Positions 39,662 to 50,046 are shown, counted from the first letter of the stretch. The stretch is DNA of 64,000 bases from Muribaculaceae bacterium (GCA_029062005.1 JAIDQZ010000045.1:1-64000), one strand, 5' to 3'. Notes: generated from the sequence alone by a model not told the origin. Numbers and translations are program-made.

Positions 39662-42604
39662 ATGGAGAACTATTATAATTATTCGCCTGAAATACCTAAT
39701 GGTGATGAAAATCCCGAATCAAGTGCTGCCGAACAGCATCCTAAGCCCGAGCCTGAAGTTCGCAAGAGAAGGCGTAGGCAAAAAGAGACACCGTCTTCTG
39801 CAGCCGAGGATGATGTAAATTCTGTATCGCGGAAAAAAGAGCAGGCTGAAGTCAAAAGAGAAGCTGCGAAAGAAAAGCAGCCGAGTGAATCGGCATGGAA
39901 GAAATTTGACAATTGGCTTCACTCTACAGTGACCAGATCTGTGATAGGAATATTTTTGGGAGGACTTGGCTTATGGTTTGGAGTTGCATTCTTTTCTTAT
40001 CTCGGCACTTGCATAGCTGATCAGAGCCTTGTTGAATCAGCTGCTTCAGAAGCTCTTTCCACCGTCGGCAACGATGCCGGAGAGGGGGGTGCTGTGCTTA
40101 CGGAATTACTTTTCAATCAAGGGTTTGGGGTTGGTTCATTCGTTATTGTAGTATGGCTTGTGTTTCTGTCGATGAGACTCTTGATCGGCAAGCCTAAATT
40201 CAGAATACTCGATTTTACAATCAAGTCGCTTATCGCGTTCATTACTCTGAGTGTGGTGGTAGGTATGCTTTCTATCGGACATGATACAGATGTAAACTGG
40301 GGTGGATTTCATGGACGTTATATCAACGAGATAATCTATCGTTATATTGGGTGGAGCGGTGCCATTATCATTTCAATAGTCCTTGTCGCGATATTCGTGA
40401 TGATATGTCTGCGGGATGCTATCAAATGGATTCTGAAGAAAAAAAGGGCATATGATGAGAAGCGCAGGATCATGAGGGAAGAAGTTGAGAAACGAGAAAG
40501 GGAGGAAAGGGAAATCCGAGAGAACGAAATTTCCGAACCCTGTGTTCCTGATAAGGAAGAAGAGTCGGTCGAAGCAAATATAAATGTACCTTCAGTAGAG
40601 AAAGTTGAATTTGATCCTGATGCCGATACTATTTTTGATCTTCCTGAGCTTGAAGATGATGATGAGATGGAGTCAATGTCCGGGATATTCCAGGATGACC
40701 CTGAGTCTCTTGCTATTTCAGAAGAACCGATGGAATACAATAAGTATGTAGTTGAGCCGACAGATAATGTAGCCGTCGTTACTGAAGAGAAGGAAGTGGT
40801 AGTTCACGAGGATAGTCAGGAATCGGAGAAATCTGATGATGTTGCGGAAGCTGATAGCAATTTAGAACAGGATGATTCCCCCAAAAATATAGAAGACAAC
40901 AAGTCAGGAGATATCGAAAAGGAATCACAATATATCGTAGAAGAATCAAGCTATATAAATGCAGAAGAACCTGATACTAAAATTGAGGAGTCACAAGGTC
41001 ATAATATCGAATCAGATAATGATATAAAGTCAGTCGATGATCAGGTGATGACTGTAAATGTGAATCAGATCGAAAAAGGCTCAGCTGATTCCGGTGCTTC
41101 ATATGATACCGGACTCTTTACACACGAATATAAATTTCCACCTTCAGACTATCTTATTCCGGGTTCGGATAAAATATCTGTTGATGCTGATGAGCAATTG
41201 GAAAACAAGGAAAAGATCAGGAAAACTTTGCTTGACTTTGGTATTCCTATCACGAGCATAGAAGCTACTGTCGGGCCTACCGTAACACTCTATGAGATCC
41301 GTCCTGATACTGGAGTGAAGATCGCAAAGATTCGTAATCTTGTGGATGACCTCGCCCTTTCTCTTGCAGCAAGGGGTGTGAGGATCATTGCTCCGATTCC
41401 GGGCAAAGGCACTGTCGGAATAGAGGTTGCAAATAAGGATGCCCAGACTGTTTCGATGAGGACGATAATACAGTCAAAAGTATATCAGAACTCCAAATTC
41501 AAACTTCCTGTGGCACTTGGATCTACTATTTCCAACGATGTATATATTGCCGATCTTGCCAAGATGCCTCACCTTCTTGTGGCAGGCGCCACCGGGCAAG
41601 GTAAATCTGTTGGACTTAATGCCATTATTACATCTCTTCTTTACTCTAAACGTCCCGAGGAATTGAAATTTGTAATGGTTGACCCCAAGAGAGTAGAATT
41701 TTCGCTTTATTCAAAGATTGAAAATTACTATCTCGCAAAGATTCCGGATAGCCCTCAACCAATTATCACAAACATGGAGAATGTGGTGGCAACACTCAGC
41801 TCTCTTTGTGTGGAGATGGACGAACGATATAAACTTCTTGAGAAGGCGTTTGTGCGTCAGGTATCGGAATATAATGAAAAATTCAAGGAAAAGAAACTAA
41901 ATCCTAAGGAAGGTCATAGGTTTATGCCATATATCGTGGTGATAATCGATGAGTTTGCCGACCTTATAATGACAGCAGGAAAAGAAGTGGAGCTTCCTAT
42001 CGCACGTCTTGCTCAGCTTGCCCGTGCTGTAGGAATCCATGTGATCATTGCCACCCAGCGTCCTTCAACAAATGTCATAACAGGTATGATAAAGGCTAAC
42101 TTCCCGGTTCGTATAGCTTTCAAGGTAAGCTCGGGCGTTGATTCGAAGACAATCCTTGACTCTACCGGCGCTCAGCAGCTCATCGGAAGGGGAGATATGC
42201 TTATTAGCAATAACGGAGAGATGGTGCGTGTGCAATGTGCGTTTGTCGACACTCCGGAAGTAGAGGAGATTTGCGATTATATTGCTCGCCAGCCTTATCC
42301 GCAGGGACCGTACATATTGCCTGAACCTCAGGTGGGAGGCGAAGGCGAGACTCAGGAATTGGATCCTGCTGCAATTGGAAAGAGAGACCCTCTTCTTGAA
42401 GAAGTAGCTCGTCAGGTTGTCATGAGTGGCACTGCTTCTACATCAGCGGTTCAGAGGCGTTATGAAATCGGATATAACAGGGCAGGCAGGATTATGGATC
42501 AGCTTGAGGCCCTTGGAGTTGTAGGTCCGGCTACGGGTGGTAAGCCCAGAACTGTGCTAATGGATCCTATGTCGCTCGAAGATCTTCTTTCGACTCTTGT
42601 GTAA
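39662..42604 (+). CDS. ftsK: DNA translocase FtsK/SpoIIIE
   Basis: 980 residues. Four membrane helices lie in the first 260 residues (SVIGIFLGGLGLWFGVAFF, GSFVIVVWLVFLSMRLLI, SLIAFITLSVVVGML, AIIISIVLVAIFVMICL). A long acidic linker (about 260-490) follows. The motor has Walker A GATGQGKS (642-649) and Walker B VVIIDEFADL, with LAQLARAVGIHVIIATQRPS. The C-terminal winged-helix gamma domain (about 905-980, SAVQRRYEIGYNRAGRIMDQLE) reads chromosome polarity sequences. It pumps chromosome ends across the division septum and activates dimer resolution. It is the first intact host gene after the prophage. Confidence 0.95.
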   Translation: MENYYNYSPEIPNGDENPESSAAEQHPKPEPEVRKRRRRQKETPSSAAEDDVNSVSRKKEQAEVKREAAKEKQPSESAWKKFDNWLHSTVTRSVIGIFLGGLGLWFGVAFFSYLGTCIADQSLVESAASEALSTVGNDAGEGGAVLTELLFNQGFGVGSFVIVVWLVFLSMRLLIGKPKFRILDFTIKSLIAFITLSVVVGMLSIGHDTDVNWGGFHGRYINEIIYRYIGWSGAIIISIVLVAIFVMICLRDAIKWILKKKRAYDEKRRIMREEVEKREREEREIRENEISEPCVPDKEEESVEANINVPSVEKVEFDPDADTIFDLPELEDDDEMESMSGIFQDDPESLAISEEPMEYNKYVVEPTDNVAVVTEEKEVVVHEDSQESEKSDDVAEADSNLEQDDSPKNIEDNKSGDIEKESQYIVEESSYINAEEPDTKIEESQGHNIESDNDIKSVDDQVMTVNVNQIEKGSADSGASYDTGLFTHEYKFPPSDYLIPGSDKISVDADEQLENKEKIRKTLLDFGIPITSIEATVGPTVTLYEIRPDTGVKIAKIRNLVDDLALSLAARGVRIIAPIPGKGTVGIEVANKDAQTVSMRTIIQSKVYQNSKFKLPVALGSTISNDVYIADLAKMPHLLVAGATGQGKSVGLNAIITSLLYSKRPEELKFVMVDPKRVEFSLYSKIENYYLAKIPDSPQPIITNMENVVATLSSLCVEMDERYKLLEKAFVRQVSEYNEKFKEKKLNPKEGHRFMPYIVVIIDEFADLIMTAGKEVELPIARLAQLARAVGIHVIIATQRPSTNVITGMIKANFPVRIAFKVSSGVDSKTILDSTGAQQLIGRGDMLISNNGEMVRVQCAFVDTPEVEEICDYIARQPYPQGPYILPEPQVGGEGETQELDPAAIGKRDPLLEEVARQVVMSGTASTSAVQRRYEIGYNRAGRIMDQLEALGVVGPATGGKPRTVLMDPMSLEDLLSTLV

Positions 42605-42651
42605 TTACTGTTGAAAAATTATAAAAGATCTATAATCAAGCATTGAATATT

Positions 42652-43275
42652 ATGATAAAGAAATTAAGAAGCATACTGATATTGGTATTCTGCATAGTTA
42701 TGTCGCTTTCTGTTTCGGCTGCAGATACAGCTGACGGAATGCTTAAAAAGGCTGCCGCAGGCATAACGGGAACAAGCGGACTGACCGCGTCCTTTACATT
42801 GGACTATGGCTCTCAAAAAGTGTCAGGGACAATGAAAGCTTCCGGCAAGAAATTCGCATTGCAGACATCTTCGACATCTACATGGTATGACGGAAAAAAC
42901 ATGTGGATTTACAATGCAAGAACCGGTGAGACCACGCTTATGACACCTACTTCACGGGAAGTGGCTGAAGCTAATCCGCTATCCATAGTTAATTCATATT
43001 CTGCCGACTTTACGGCTGCTTTTGCAAAGAGTCAGATAAAGGGAAGCAAGACCATTGTTCTTACTCCAAAATCAAAACGCACGGGGTATAAAAGCGTGCA
43101 TGTCACCATACCTGATGGCTCTGCTTTTCCTTTCCGGCTCGTTATCATTCCTACATCAGGACAGAAGATGACAGTTTCAGTTTCAAAGGTGACGAAAGAC
43201 TGCAAGCTGCCAGATGCGACATTTGTCTATCCTAAGTCAAAGTATCCGAATGTAGAGATTGTAGATCTCAGGTGA
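42652..43275 (+). CDS. LolA-like outer-membrane lipoprotein carrier
   Basis: 207 residues from the ATG at 42652; a TTG three codons earlier is less likely. The signal peptide is clear (KKLRSILILVFCIVMSLSVSAAD). The mature part is a LolA/LolB-type half-barrel: GLTASFTLDYGSQKVSGTMKASGKKFALQTSSTSTWYDGKNMWIYNARTGETTLMTPT, the usual YxG-x-WxY pattern. It should ferry lipoproteins through the periplasm. The order ftsK - lolA-like - trxB is common in Bacteroidales. Confidence 0.82.
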   Translation: MIKKLRSILILVFCIVMSLSVSAADTADGMLKKAAAGITGTSGLTASFTLDYGSQKVSGTMKASGKKFALQTSSTSTWYDGKNMWIYNARTGETTLMTPTSREVAEANPLSIVNSYSADFTAAFAKSQIKGSKTIVLTPKSKRTGYKSVHVTIPDGSAFPFRLVIIPTSGQKMTVSVSKVTKDCKLPDATFVYPKSKYPNVEIVDLR

Positions 43276-43347
43276 CGGTTTTTTTGAAAAAATAATAATT
43301 TTTACTGAAAAATTTACCGCCCTGATTGTTATAAGTTAAGTAACTTA

Positions 43348-43377
43348 CGGATTTGCGATAATGTTACGCAAAATCCG
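43348..43377 (+). promoter_or_regulatory. Leader hairpin upstream of trxB
   Basis: CGGATTTGCG pairs with CGCAAAATCCG (one bulge) around ATAATGTTA. Just before it, AAGTTA-AG-TAACTT (43333-43346) is a second inverted repeat. No T-run follows. It may be a leader structure of trxB or a weak end of the lolA-like transcript. Confidence 0.45.
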
Positions 43378-43400
43378 GATAATCTTAAAAATTTGTAATT

Positions 43401-44342
43401 ATGTCTACAGCTAAAGTTCTTGTCATAGGATCCGGACCTGCCGGATATACTGCCGGAATTTATGCCGGCAGAGCAAATCTCGCTCCTATTATATATGAAG
43501 GAAATCAGCCCGGCGGCCAGCTTACTCAAACTACAGAAATAGAGAATTTCCCGGGATATCCGGAAGGAGTGGGTGGCATGGAGATGATGGATCAGCTCCG
43601 CAAACAGGCTGAGCGTTTCGGTGCTGAGGTACGTCCGCGCAATATCGAGAGCATTGATCTTTCGAAACGTCCCTTTGTTGCCATAGATGACCACGGTGAA
43701 GAGGTTGTTGCCAATACAGTCATCATCAGCACAGGAGCAAGCGCCAAATATCTTGGTATTCCCGATGAAATAAAGTATCAGGGTATGGGAGTAAGTGCCT
43801 GTGCAGTGTGCGACGGATTTTTCTACCGTAAGAAAGACGTGGCGGTTGTCGGTGGTGGAGATACGGCTTGCGAGGAAGCCCTTTATTTGTCGTCACTATG
43901 CAACAAGGTTTATCTAATTGTTAGAAAACCTTTTCTCCGTGCGAGCGACGTAATGCGCAAAAGGGTAGCCAATACTCCAAATATCGAGATTCTTTTTGAA
44001 TGTAACGTAACAGGACTTTTCGGCGACGAGGTAGTTGAAGGAGCTCATGTAGTGCGTGCCGCCGGTACCGATCAGGAAGATCATTTCGACATAAAGATCG
44101 ACGGCTTTTTCCTCGGTATCGGACATAATCCTAATACCGCTTTCCTTAACGGACAGCTTGTTCTCGATGATCAGGGTTACATAAAGGTTAAAGGTGACAC
44201 AACCGAGACAAGTGTGGAAGGTGTGTTTGCTGCCGGTGATGTAGCTGATCCTCGTTATCGCCAGGCGATAGTAGCTGCCGGAAGCGGAGCGAAGGCGGCA
44301 CTTGACGCTGAACATTTCCTGACCGAGAAATCAGAATTATAA
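43401..44342 (+). CDS. trxB: Thioredoxin-disulfide reductase
   Basis: 313 residues, full length. The FAD site is GSGPAGYTAGIYAGRA (residues 10-25). The redox pair is CAVC (Cys134/Cys137). The NADPH site is GGGDTACEEA, and GVFAAGDV closes the FAD domain. It reduces thioredoxin with NADPH in the cytoplasm; the thioredoxin gene at 59756 in this window is a possible partner. Confidence 0.95.
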   Translation: MSTAKVLVIGSGPAGYTAGIYAGRANLAPIIYEGNQPGGQLTQTTEIENFPGYPEGVGGMEMMDQLRKQAERFGAEVRPRNIESIDLSKRPFVAIDDHGEEVVANTVIISTGASAKYLGIPDEIKYQGMGVSACAVCDGFFYRKKDVAVVGGGDTACEEALYLSSLCNKVYLIVRKPFLRASDVMRKRVANTPNIEILFECNVTGLFGDEVVEGAHVVRAAGTDQEDHFDIKIDGFFLGIGHNPNTAFLNGQLVLDDQGYIKVKGDTTETSVEGVFAAGDVADPRYRQAIVAAGSGAKAALDAEHFLTEKSEL

Positions 44343-44349
44343 AATAGTC

Positions 44350-44805
44350 ATGGCGCCTGAAAACAAGACTTACAATAAGGACAAGCAGCGTCTGCTCGAT
44401 CAGCGTTATCTACGTATGTCGCAGATCTGGAGTGAGAATTCATATTGCGTCCGCCGCAAGGTCGGTGCGATAATAGTAAGAGACAATATGATAATATCGG
44501 ATGGTTTTAATGGTACGCCATCCGGTTTCCCAAATGTATGCGAAGAAAACAACGTAACCTTCCCATACGTGCTGCATGCAGAGGCAAACGCCATAACGAA
44601 AGTGGCAAGAAGCAATAACTCCAGCGAGGGATCCACACTGTATGTCACAGCATCTCCATGTATGGAGTGCAGTAAGCTTATAATTCAGGCGGGTATAAGG
44701 AGAGTTGTCTTTTCCGATCTTTACAGGATTCAGGATGGACTTGATCTTCTTAGGAAAGCCGGTATAGAAGTAGTGCACATGCCTATAGAAAAAGTTGACG
44801 AATAG
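44350..44805 (+). CDS. dCMP deaminase family protein (ComEB-like)
   Basis: 151 residues. The zinc site of the cytidine/deoxycytidylate deaminase fold is complete: HAE (His76, catalytic Glu78) and PCMEC (Cys104, Cys107). VRRKVGAIIVRDNMIISDGFNGTP is the usual dCMP-deaminase start. It converts dCMP to dUMP for thymidylate synthesis. It starts 7 bases after trxB and its stop touches the ATG of the protease gene, so the run 43401-47042 is probably one operon. Confidence 0.9.
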   Translation: MAPENKTYNKDKQRLLDQRYLRMSQIWSENSYCVRRKVGAIIVRDNMIISDGFNGTPSGFPNVCEENNVTFPYVLHAEANAITKVARSNNSSEGSTLYVTASPCMECSKLIIQAGIRRVVFSDLYRIQDGLDLLRKAGIEVVHMPIEKVDE

Positions 44806-46530
44806 ATGAGTAAGAAAAGGAATATTGGATTCGTATTGATACCGCTTGTGCTGGCCATAGGTCTCGCAGGTGGTGTCTTTATAGGCAAGTATCTTTCGGT
44901 AAGCCGTCTGTCTCCTGCAGAGGTAAAACTCAGGACGATTGTAGATCTTATAGAGAATGAATATGTAGACAAGATCGATGTTGATTCGTTGCTTGTTTCC
45001 ATAGTGCCTGATCTTCTTGCCGGACTTGATCCGCATTCTGTGTATTTCACTCCGGAGGAACTTTCTTCCACCAATGAAGACATGGAGGGACATTTTTCCG
45101 GAGTTGGCGTCTCGTTTCAGATTGTAAATGATTCGGTAGTTGTAGTCGATGTCATTGCCGGTGGTCCCGCAGAAAAGGTTGGTCTTCTCAACGGTGACAA
45201 GATTGTGGCGGCAAATGATTCACTTCTCGTAGGTAAGAAAGCGACACAAGACAATGTTTTCAAGACTTTGCGTGGACCAAAGGGCACTAAGGTTAACCTC
45301 AAGGTGAAACGGTCAAATTCTGAAAAGCTGCTTGATTTTGAAGTGGTCAGGGATGATATTCCTGTAAACAGTGTGGATGCCGTCTATATCGCTGATCAGG
45401 AGAATGGGACAGGTTATCTGAAGGTCTCTAAATTTGGTCGAAACACGTTTGAGGAGTTCTACATGGCTCTTCATCAGCTCGTGGCTCAGGGTGCCAGAAG
45501 TGTAATTGTCGATTTGAGGGGCAATTCAGGAGGGTTCCTGGATCAGGTGATACTTATGGCAAATGAATTTTTGCCCGACGACCGGATCATAGTAAGCACT
45601 AACGGCAAATTAAGTGAGAATCGCAGTGTTGCGATGAGCGATGGAAACGGACATTTCCAGAATCTTCCGATAGCAGTGCTGATAGATGAGTATTCAGCAT
45701 CTGCATCCGAGATTTTTGCTGGAGCTATTCAGGACAATGACCGGGGACTGGTGATAGGTCGCCGCTCTTTTGGAAAAGGTCTTGTGCAGCATCAGATAGA
45801 ACTTCCTGACAGTAGTGCAATCCGCCTTACAGTAGCGCGTTATTATACTCCATCAGGCAGATGCATCCAGAAGCCTTATGAGAGGGGAGAGGACGGTAAA
45901 TATGTCATGGACATCGTGGACCGTTTTGAACACGGAGAATTCTATAATGCCGACAGCATTAAGCTTGACAAGAGTAAGCTATATCTTACGCACGGGGGCA
46001 GAAAAGTATATGGAGGCGGTGGTATCATGCCGGATATTTTCGTGCCTGAAGACACGACAGGCTATTCATCATATTATGTAAATGTAAGCAATAAGGGTCT
46101 TATTACAAAATATGCGTTCAGGGTTGCGGAAAAATACAGAAGTCTTACCAAGAATGTAAAGACAATCGAAGATCTTGAAAGGGTTATCCCGCGAGATCAG
46201 ACGCTTCTTGAAGGTTTTGTGGATTTTGCCGCGCAAAATGGAGTTCCTGCAAGATGGTATTATATCAACAGAAGCCGGGATGTCATACTTAATCTGCTAA
46301 AAGCCCAGATAGCACGTAATGTCCTTGGTTACAATGGTCTGATTCAGATGCTCAATCAAGAGGATGTCACCGTCAGGAAAGCGCTCGATATGCTTAAGGA
46401 TGGTAAGACCGGTGTATCATTGGTTCCTATAAAGGATGGAGGGTCTGATTTGAGTAATGAAAAGTATAATCTATTTAAAACACACGATAATTCAAAAATA
46501 TGGAAAAATCAGAAATTCGCAGAAAGATAA
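44806..46530 (+). CDS. C-terminal processing protease, S41 family
   Basis: 574 residues. An N-terminal membrane anchor (IGFVLIPLVLAIGLAGGVFIG) is followed by a PDZ domain (about 90-175, GVGVSFQIVNDSVVVVDVIAGGPAEKVGL). The protease core has Ser299 within SASASE and Lys324 in FGKGLVQ, 25 residues apart as in Tsp. A C-terminal region of about 200 residues completes it. It degrades or trims proteins in the periplasm. The ATG directly follows the dCMP deaminase stop, and the end overlaps the next gene by 31 bases. Confidence 0.92.
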   Translation: MSKKRNIGFVLIPLVLAIGLAGGVFIGKYLSVSRLSPAEVKLRTIVDLIENEYVDKIDVDSLLVSIVPDLLAGLDPHSVYFTPEELSSTNEDMEGHFSGVGVSFQIVNDSVVVVDVIAGGPAEKVGLLNGDKIVAANDSLLVGKKATQDNVFKTLRGPKGTKVNLKVKRSNSEKLLDFEVVRDDIPVNSVDAVYIADQENGTGYLKVSKFGRNTFEEFYMALHQLVAQGARSVIVDLRGNSGGFLDQVILMANEFLPDDRIIVSTNGKLSENRSVAMSDGNGHFQNLPIAVLIDEYSASASEIFAGAIQDNDRGLVIGRRSFGKGLVQHQIELPDSSAIRLTVARYYTPSGRCIQKPYERGEDGKYVMDIVDRFEHGEFYNADSIKLDKSKLYLTHGGRKVYGGGGIMPDIFVPEDTTGYSSYYVNVSNKGLITKYAFRVAEKYRSLTKNVKTIEDLERVIPRDQTLLEGFVDFAAQNGVPARWYYINRSRDVILNLLKAQIARNVLGYNGLIQMLNQEDVTVRKALDMLKDGKTGVSLVPIKDGGSDLSNEKYNLFKTHDNSKIWKNQKFAER

Positions 46531-47042
46531 AGAATCTGCGCATGATGCTTTCAGAAATAGAGAAAGCCACAGCAGCAGAAGAGGTCTTTTCCAGATTGGA
46601 AAAGACGGCTGCCTTTATGATAGCAGACAATATTCTTATGTATCATTCTCTTCCTGACGAGCTTTCAACGATAAAGTTTCTAAAGAAGTGGCAGGGACGA
46701 AAGCGTTTCTTCCTTCCGAGGGTAAACGGTGTGAATCTGGATATTCTTCCTTATGAGGAAACAAGACTTGAGCTTGGATCTTTTCACATCGAGGAGCCTG
46801 CAGGTAATGATGTGGCGGATGTCAACGATATAGAGCTGATGATAATTCCTGCAGTGGCTTTTGACCGAAAGGGCAACCGTCTTGGAAGAGGAAAGGGGTT
46901 CTACGATCGTCTTTTAGCCACCTCAAAAGCTACCAAAATCGGAGTGGGATATGAATTCCAGCTGCTTGATTCTCTTCCGTCTGAGCCGCACGATGTGGCA
47001 ATGGATATGATAATTACTCAAAAAACCGTGATAAAAATGTAA
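46500..47042 (+). CDS. 5-formyltetrahydrofolate cyclo-ligase
   Basis: 180 residues, the usual length. A basic N-terminal helix (SEIRRKIKNLRMMLS) is followed by the folate/ATP-binding part. The signature GRGKGFYDR (about 137-145) and the preceding IIPAVAFDRKGNRLG are typical. It makes 5,10-methenyl-THF from 5-formyl-THF with ATP, a folate salvage step. The start lies inside the end of the S41 protease gene, implying coupled translation. Confidence 0.9.
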   Translation: MEKSEIRRKIKNLRMMLSEIEKATAAEEVFSRLEKTAAFMIADNILMYHSLPDELSTIKFLKKWQGRKRFFLPRVNGVNLDILPYEETRLELGSFHIEEPAGNDVADVNDIELMIIPAVAFDRKGNRLGRGKGFYDRLLATSKATKIGVGYEFQLLDSLPSEPHDVAMDMIITQKTVIKM

Positions 47043-47074
47043 TTTTTCCGGGTTTTATGCGTCTTACATTATAT

Positions 47075-47108
47075 AGGGCCTGTCGGGCATATATGTCCTG
47101 TAGGTCCT
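47075..47108. repeat. Imperfect palindrome upstream of the M16 peptidase gene
   Basis: About 34 bases centred on CATATATG, with arms related to AGGGCCTGTCGGG and CCTGTAGGTCCT that pair mainly with G-U wobbles. It may be a small dispersed element or an operator; there is no T-run, so it is not a clear terminator. Confidence 0.4.
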
Positions 47109-47141
47109 ATCAATATGATATTTAAACTCAACAATAGCAAC

Positions 47142-49955
47142 ATGAAAAGACTTACCAGTCTGGCCACACTTATCATCATGTTCGTGTGTGCCTTCGCGCA
47201 GCAGATTCCGTTGACTCCGCTGCCGCTGAAACCGGAGGTAAAGACAGGTGTTCTGCCCAATGGACTTACCTACTACATCCTCCACAATGAGCAACCGAAG
47301 GAACGTGCCAATTTCTACATCGCACAGAAAGTGGGAAGTTCACTCGAAAATCAGGATCAGCTTGGTCTTGCGCACTTCCTTGAACACATGGCATTTAACG
47401 GTATCACGCATTATCCCGGCAAAGACATGCTGAATTATCTTCAAAGCAAGGGGATTCGTTTCGGTGCCGATATCAATGCCTACACCGGATTTGACGAGAC
47501 CGTCTATAACATCAACAATGTCATTACGACAGACAAACCTCTTATGGACAGTGTTCTACTTGTGATCCGTGACTGGTGTGACGGAATTCTTCTTGAAGAA
47601 GATGAGATAGATGCAGAAAGAGGTGTGATCAATGAGGAATGGCGTTCTCGCAACGATGTTGGAACCCGTATGTACACATCCATTCTTCCGCAGATATTCA
47701 AGGAATATCAGTATCAGCAGATGCCTATAGGAAAGATGGAGGTGGTGATGAATTTCAAACCAGATGTCCTCCGTGAATACTACAAGAAATGGTATCGTCC
47801 CGATCTTCAGGGAATAGTCATAGTAGGTGACTTTGACGCTGATGAGATGGAAAGTAAAGTCAAAGAACTTTTCTCTTCTGTAAAATTACCGGAAAATGCT
47901 GCTCCACGCGAATATGTAGAGATAAGCGACAATGAGAAGCCGATTTTTGTTCTTTTCCAGGATCCAGAGCTTGACAGAACAATTTTGCAGACATATTTCA
48001 AGCAGGACAAAATGCCTTGGGAGATGCGAAATTCATTGCAGGGATATATGCTTGAGGCTCTGATGCAGTCCGTTTTTATCGACATGCTCCAGAACCGCCT
48101 GTCGGAATATGCCCTTAATCCGGAATGTCCGTATGCGGCTGCACAGGTAAATATGGGTAACTTTATAGTAGCTGCAACTAAAGATGCGTTCTCAGTGACT
48201 GTCATTCCAAAAGACGATGTGCTTTCAGCCTACAATGCCGCAATGGGAGTGGTGGCTCGCGCATGCAAGACCGGATTTACCCAGACCGAACTCGAAAGGG
48301 CAAATGCCGAACTTCTGAATTCTTACGAAAAGAGCTTCAATGAGAAGGATAAGACCTATAATGAAAAATATGGTCGGGAACTTATCCGCCACTTCATCGA
48401 CAATGAACCGACACCCGGTATTGAGGCAGAGCTTGATATTGCCAGACAGATTTTGCCCATGCTTCCCGTAGAAGAATATAATAATATGGCAAAAACGCTT
48501 CTGACAGCGGAGAATCAGGTGATAGTCGTAAATCAACCTCTGAAGGAAAATGTGACTCCTATGAAAGAGGCTGAAATGATCGCAGCACTTGAAGGAACAA
48601 TCAACGCTACTTATGAGGCATATGTGGATGAAGTAATCACTGAACCACTGATTGCAAAACTGCCGAAACCCGGAAAAATCAAGTCTGTGTCAAATAATTC
48701 CCAGATGGGCACGACTGAATTTACGCTTTCCAACGGAGTGAAGGTAATACTTAAGACTACAGACTTCAAGGCTGATGAAATTAAAGTTATGGCATTCCGT
48801 AAGGGTGGCAAGCAGATATATTCCAAAGAGCAGGCAGCCGATGTGCTTATGATCAATGATGCAGTAGAGCTTTCCAAGCTTGGAAATTTCGATGTCAATA
48901 CAATGAAGAAATATCTTGCAGGCAAGACTGTATCGCTCGGATATTCCGTCAATAGCTACACCGACGTTCTTGAAGGATCTTCAAGCGTGAAGGACTTTGC
49001 CACACTTGCTGAAGTGATCTATGCATATTTCACTGAGTTGAATCCCGATGAGACCACTTACAGATCTCAGATAGATAAGATAATTCCTATCTTCGAAGCG
49101 CAGTCTCAGCTTCCGGACATGATATTCAGCAAGAATCTTACTAAAGCTGTCTACGGAGGAAATCCACTTATGGCTAATGTGGATGTTGATGTCCTCAGAA
49201 ATGCAAACTATGGCAACATGCTTTCTATGGCGAAGAAATCACTTGAGAATGCATCTGACTATACTTTCATTTTTGTTGGAAATATCGATGAGGCTACTCT
49301 ACGTCCGATACTTGAACAGTATATCTCGACACTTCCCTCGAAAGGAAAGGCATCTGAATTGAAGGTGGTCACTAACCTCGATCCTGTAAGCGGTAAAGTT
49401 GAGGATAAGTTCGACCAGCCTATGCAGTCACCGGTGACTCAGGTATATAACATGTATTCAGGCACCAACCTGAAATGGGATGTGAAAAATAGCATTATGA
49501 TTGATCTTATGGGTGACGTTCTCGACATGATTTTCATCGAGACTCTCCGTGAGGACGAAGGTGGCACATATGGGGCAAGCGTTGGATCCTCCTATAATTT
49601 CTCCAACAATATCTGGCAACTTGTCTACTTCTACAAGACTGCGGAAGAAAAACTTGATCGTCTTGAGGCTCGTGCTGAAAAGGAACTTGAAAGTATGCTG
49701 AAAGATGGTGCTAAAGCCGATCACTTCAACAAGGTGAAAGAAGCAGCTATCAAGCAGTATGAGATAAATTCGAAGACCAACGGATACTGGACAGGTTGCA
49801 TAATGAACGCCGAACGAGGTGCAAACACATATTCCGGCTATATCGAGACTTTGCAGGCTCTGACTCTTGATGAATTCAATAAATTCCTTAAGAATGTCTA
49901 TGACGGCAAGAACATTATCGAGGTTATAATGGTTGGTAAGCAGGCTGCAGAGTAA
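47142..49955 (+). CDS. M16 family zinc metallopeptidase (pitrilysin type), periplasmic
   Basis: About 937 residues from the ATG at 47142, which begins a clear signal peptide (MKRLTSLATLIIMFVCAFAQ); the ATG at 47115 would add a polar leader. The N-terminal M16 domain has the inverted zinc motif HFLEH (His78, Glu81, His82). Inactive-type M16 domains follow in the rest of the chain. The length matches the large PqqL-like proteins common in Bacteroidetes. It should degrade peptides outside the cytoplasm. An M3 peptidase gene follows on the same strand. Confidence 0.92.
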   Translation: MKRLTSLATLIIMFVCAFAQQIPLTPLPLKPEVKTGVLPNGLTYYILHNEQPKERANFYIAQKVGSSLENQDQLGLAHFLEHMAFNGITHYPGKDMLNYLQSKGIRFGADINAYTGFDETVYNINNVITTDKPLMDSVLLVIRDWCDGILLEEDEIDAERGVINEEWRSRNDVGTRMYTSILPQIFKEYQYQQMPIGKMEVVMNFKPDVLREYYKKWYRPDLQGIVIVGDFDADEMESKVKELFSSVKLPENAAPREYVEISDNEKPIFVLFQDPELDRTILQTYFKQDKMPWEMRNSLQGYMLEALMQSVFIDMLQNRLSEYALNPECPYAAAQVNMGNFIVAATKDAFSVTVIPKDDVLSAYNAAMGVVARACKTGFTQTELERANAELLNSYEKSFNEKDKTYNEKYGRELIRHFIDNEPTPGIEAELDIARQILPMLPVEEYNNMAKTLLTAENQVIVVNQPLKENVTPMKEAEMIAALEGTINATYEAYVDEVITEPLIAKLPKPGKIKSVSNNSQMGTTEFTLSNGVKVILKTTDFKADEIKVMAFRKGGKQIYSKEQAADVLMINDAVELSKLGNFDVNTMKKYLAGKTVSLGYSVNSYTDVLEGSSSVKDFATLAEVIYAYFTELNPDETTYRSQIDKIIPIFEAQSQLPDMIFSKNLTKAVYGGNPLMANVDVDVLRNANYGNMLSMAKKSLENASDYTFIFVGNIDEATLRPILEQYISTLPSKGKASELKVVTNLDPVSGKVEDKFDQPMQSPVTQVYNMYSGTNLKWDVKNSIMIDLMGDVLDMIFIETLREDEGGTYGASVGSSYNFSNNIWQLVYFYKTAEEKLDRLEARAEKELESMLKDGAKADHFNKVKEAAIKQYEINSKTNGYWTGCIMNAERGANTYSGYIETLQALTLDEFNKFLKNVYDGKNIIEVIMVGKQAAE

Positions 49956-50003
49956 TGATGTACAAGAGAATATATCTCAAATAATACACAATTAACCGAA
50001 AGA

Positions 50004-50035
50004 CGGGAATCCGGAAGTATTCGACCGGGTTCCCG
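50004..50035 (+). promoter_or_regulatory. Hairpin between the M16 and M3 peptidase genes
   Basis: CGGGAA-TCCGG pairs with CCGGG-TTCCCG, loop of about 10 bases, and no T-run. It may partly terminate the upstream message or act as a leader structure of the M3 gene. Confidence 0.5.
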
Positions 50036-50046
50036 CAACTGCATTT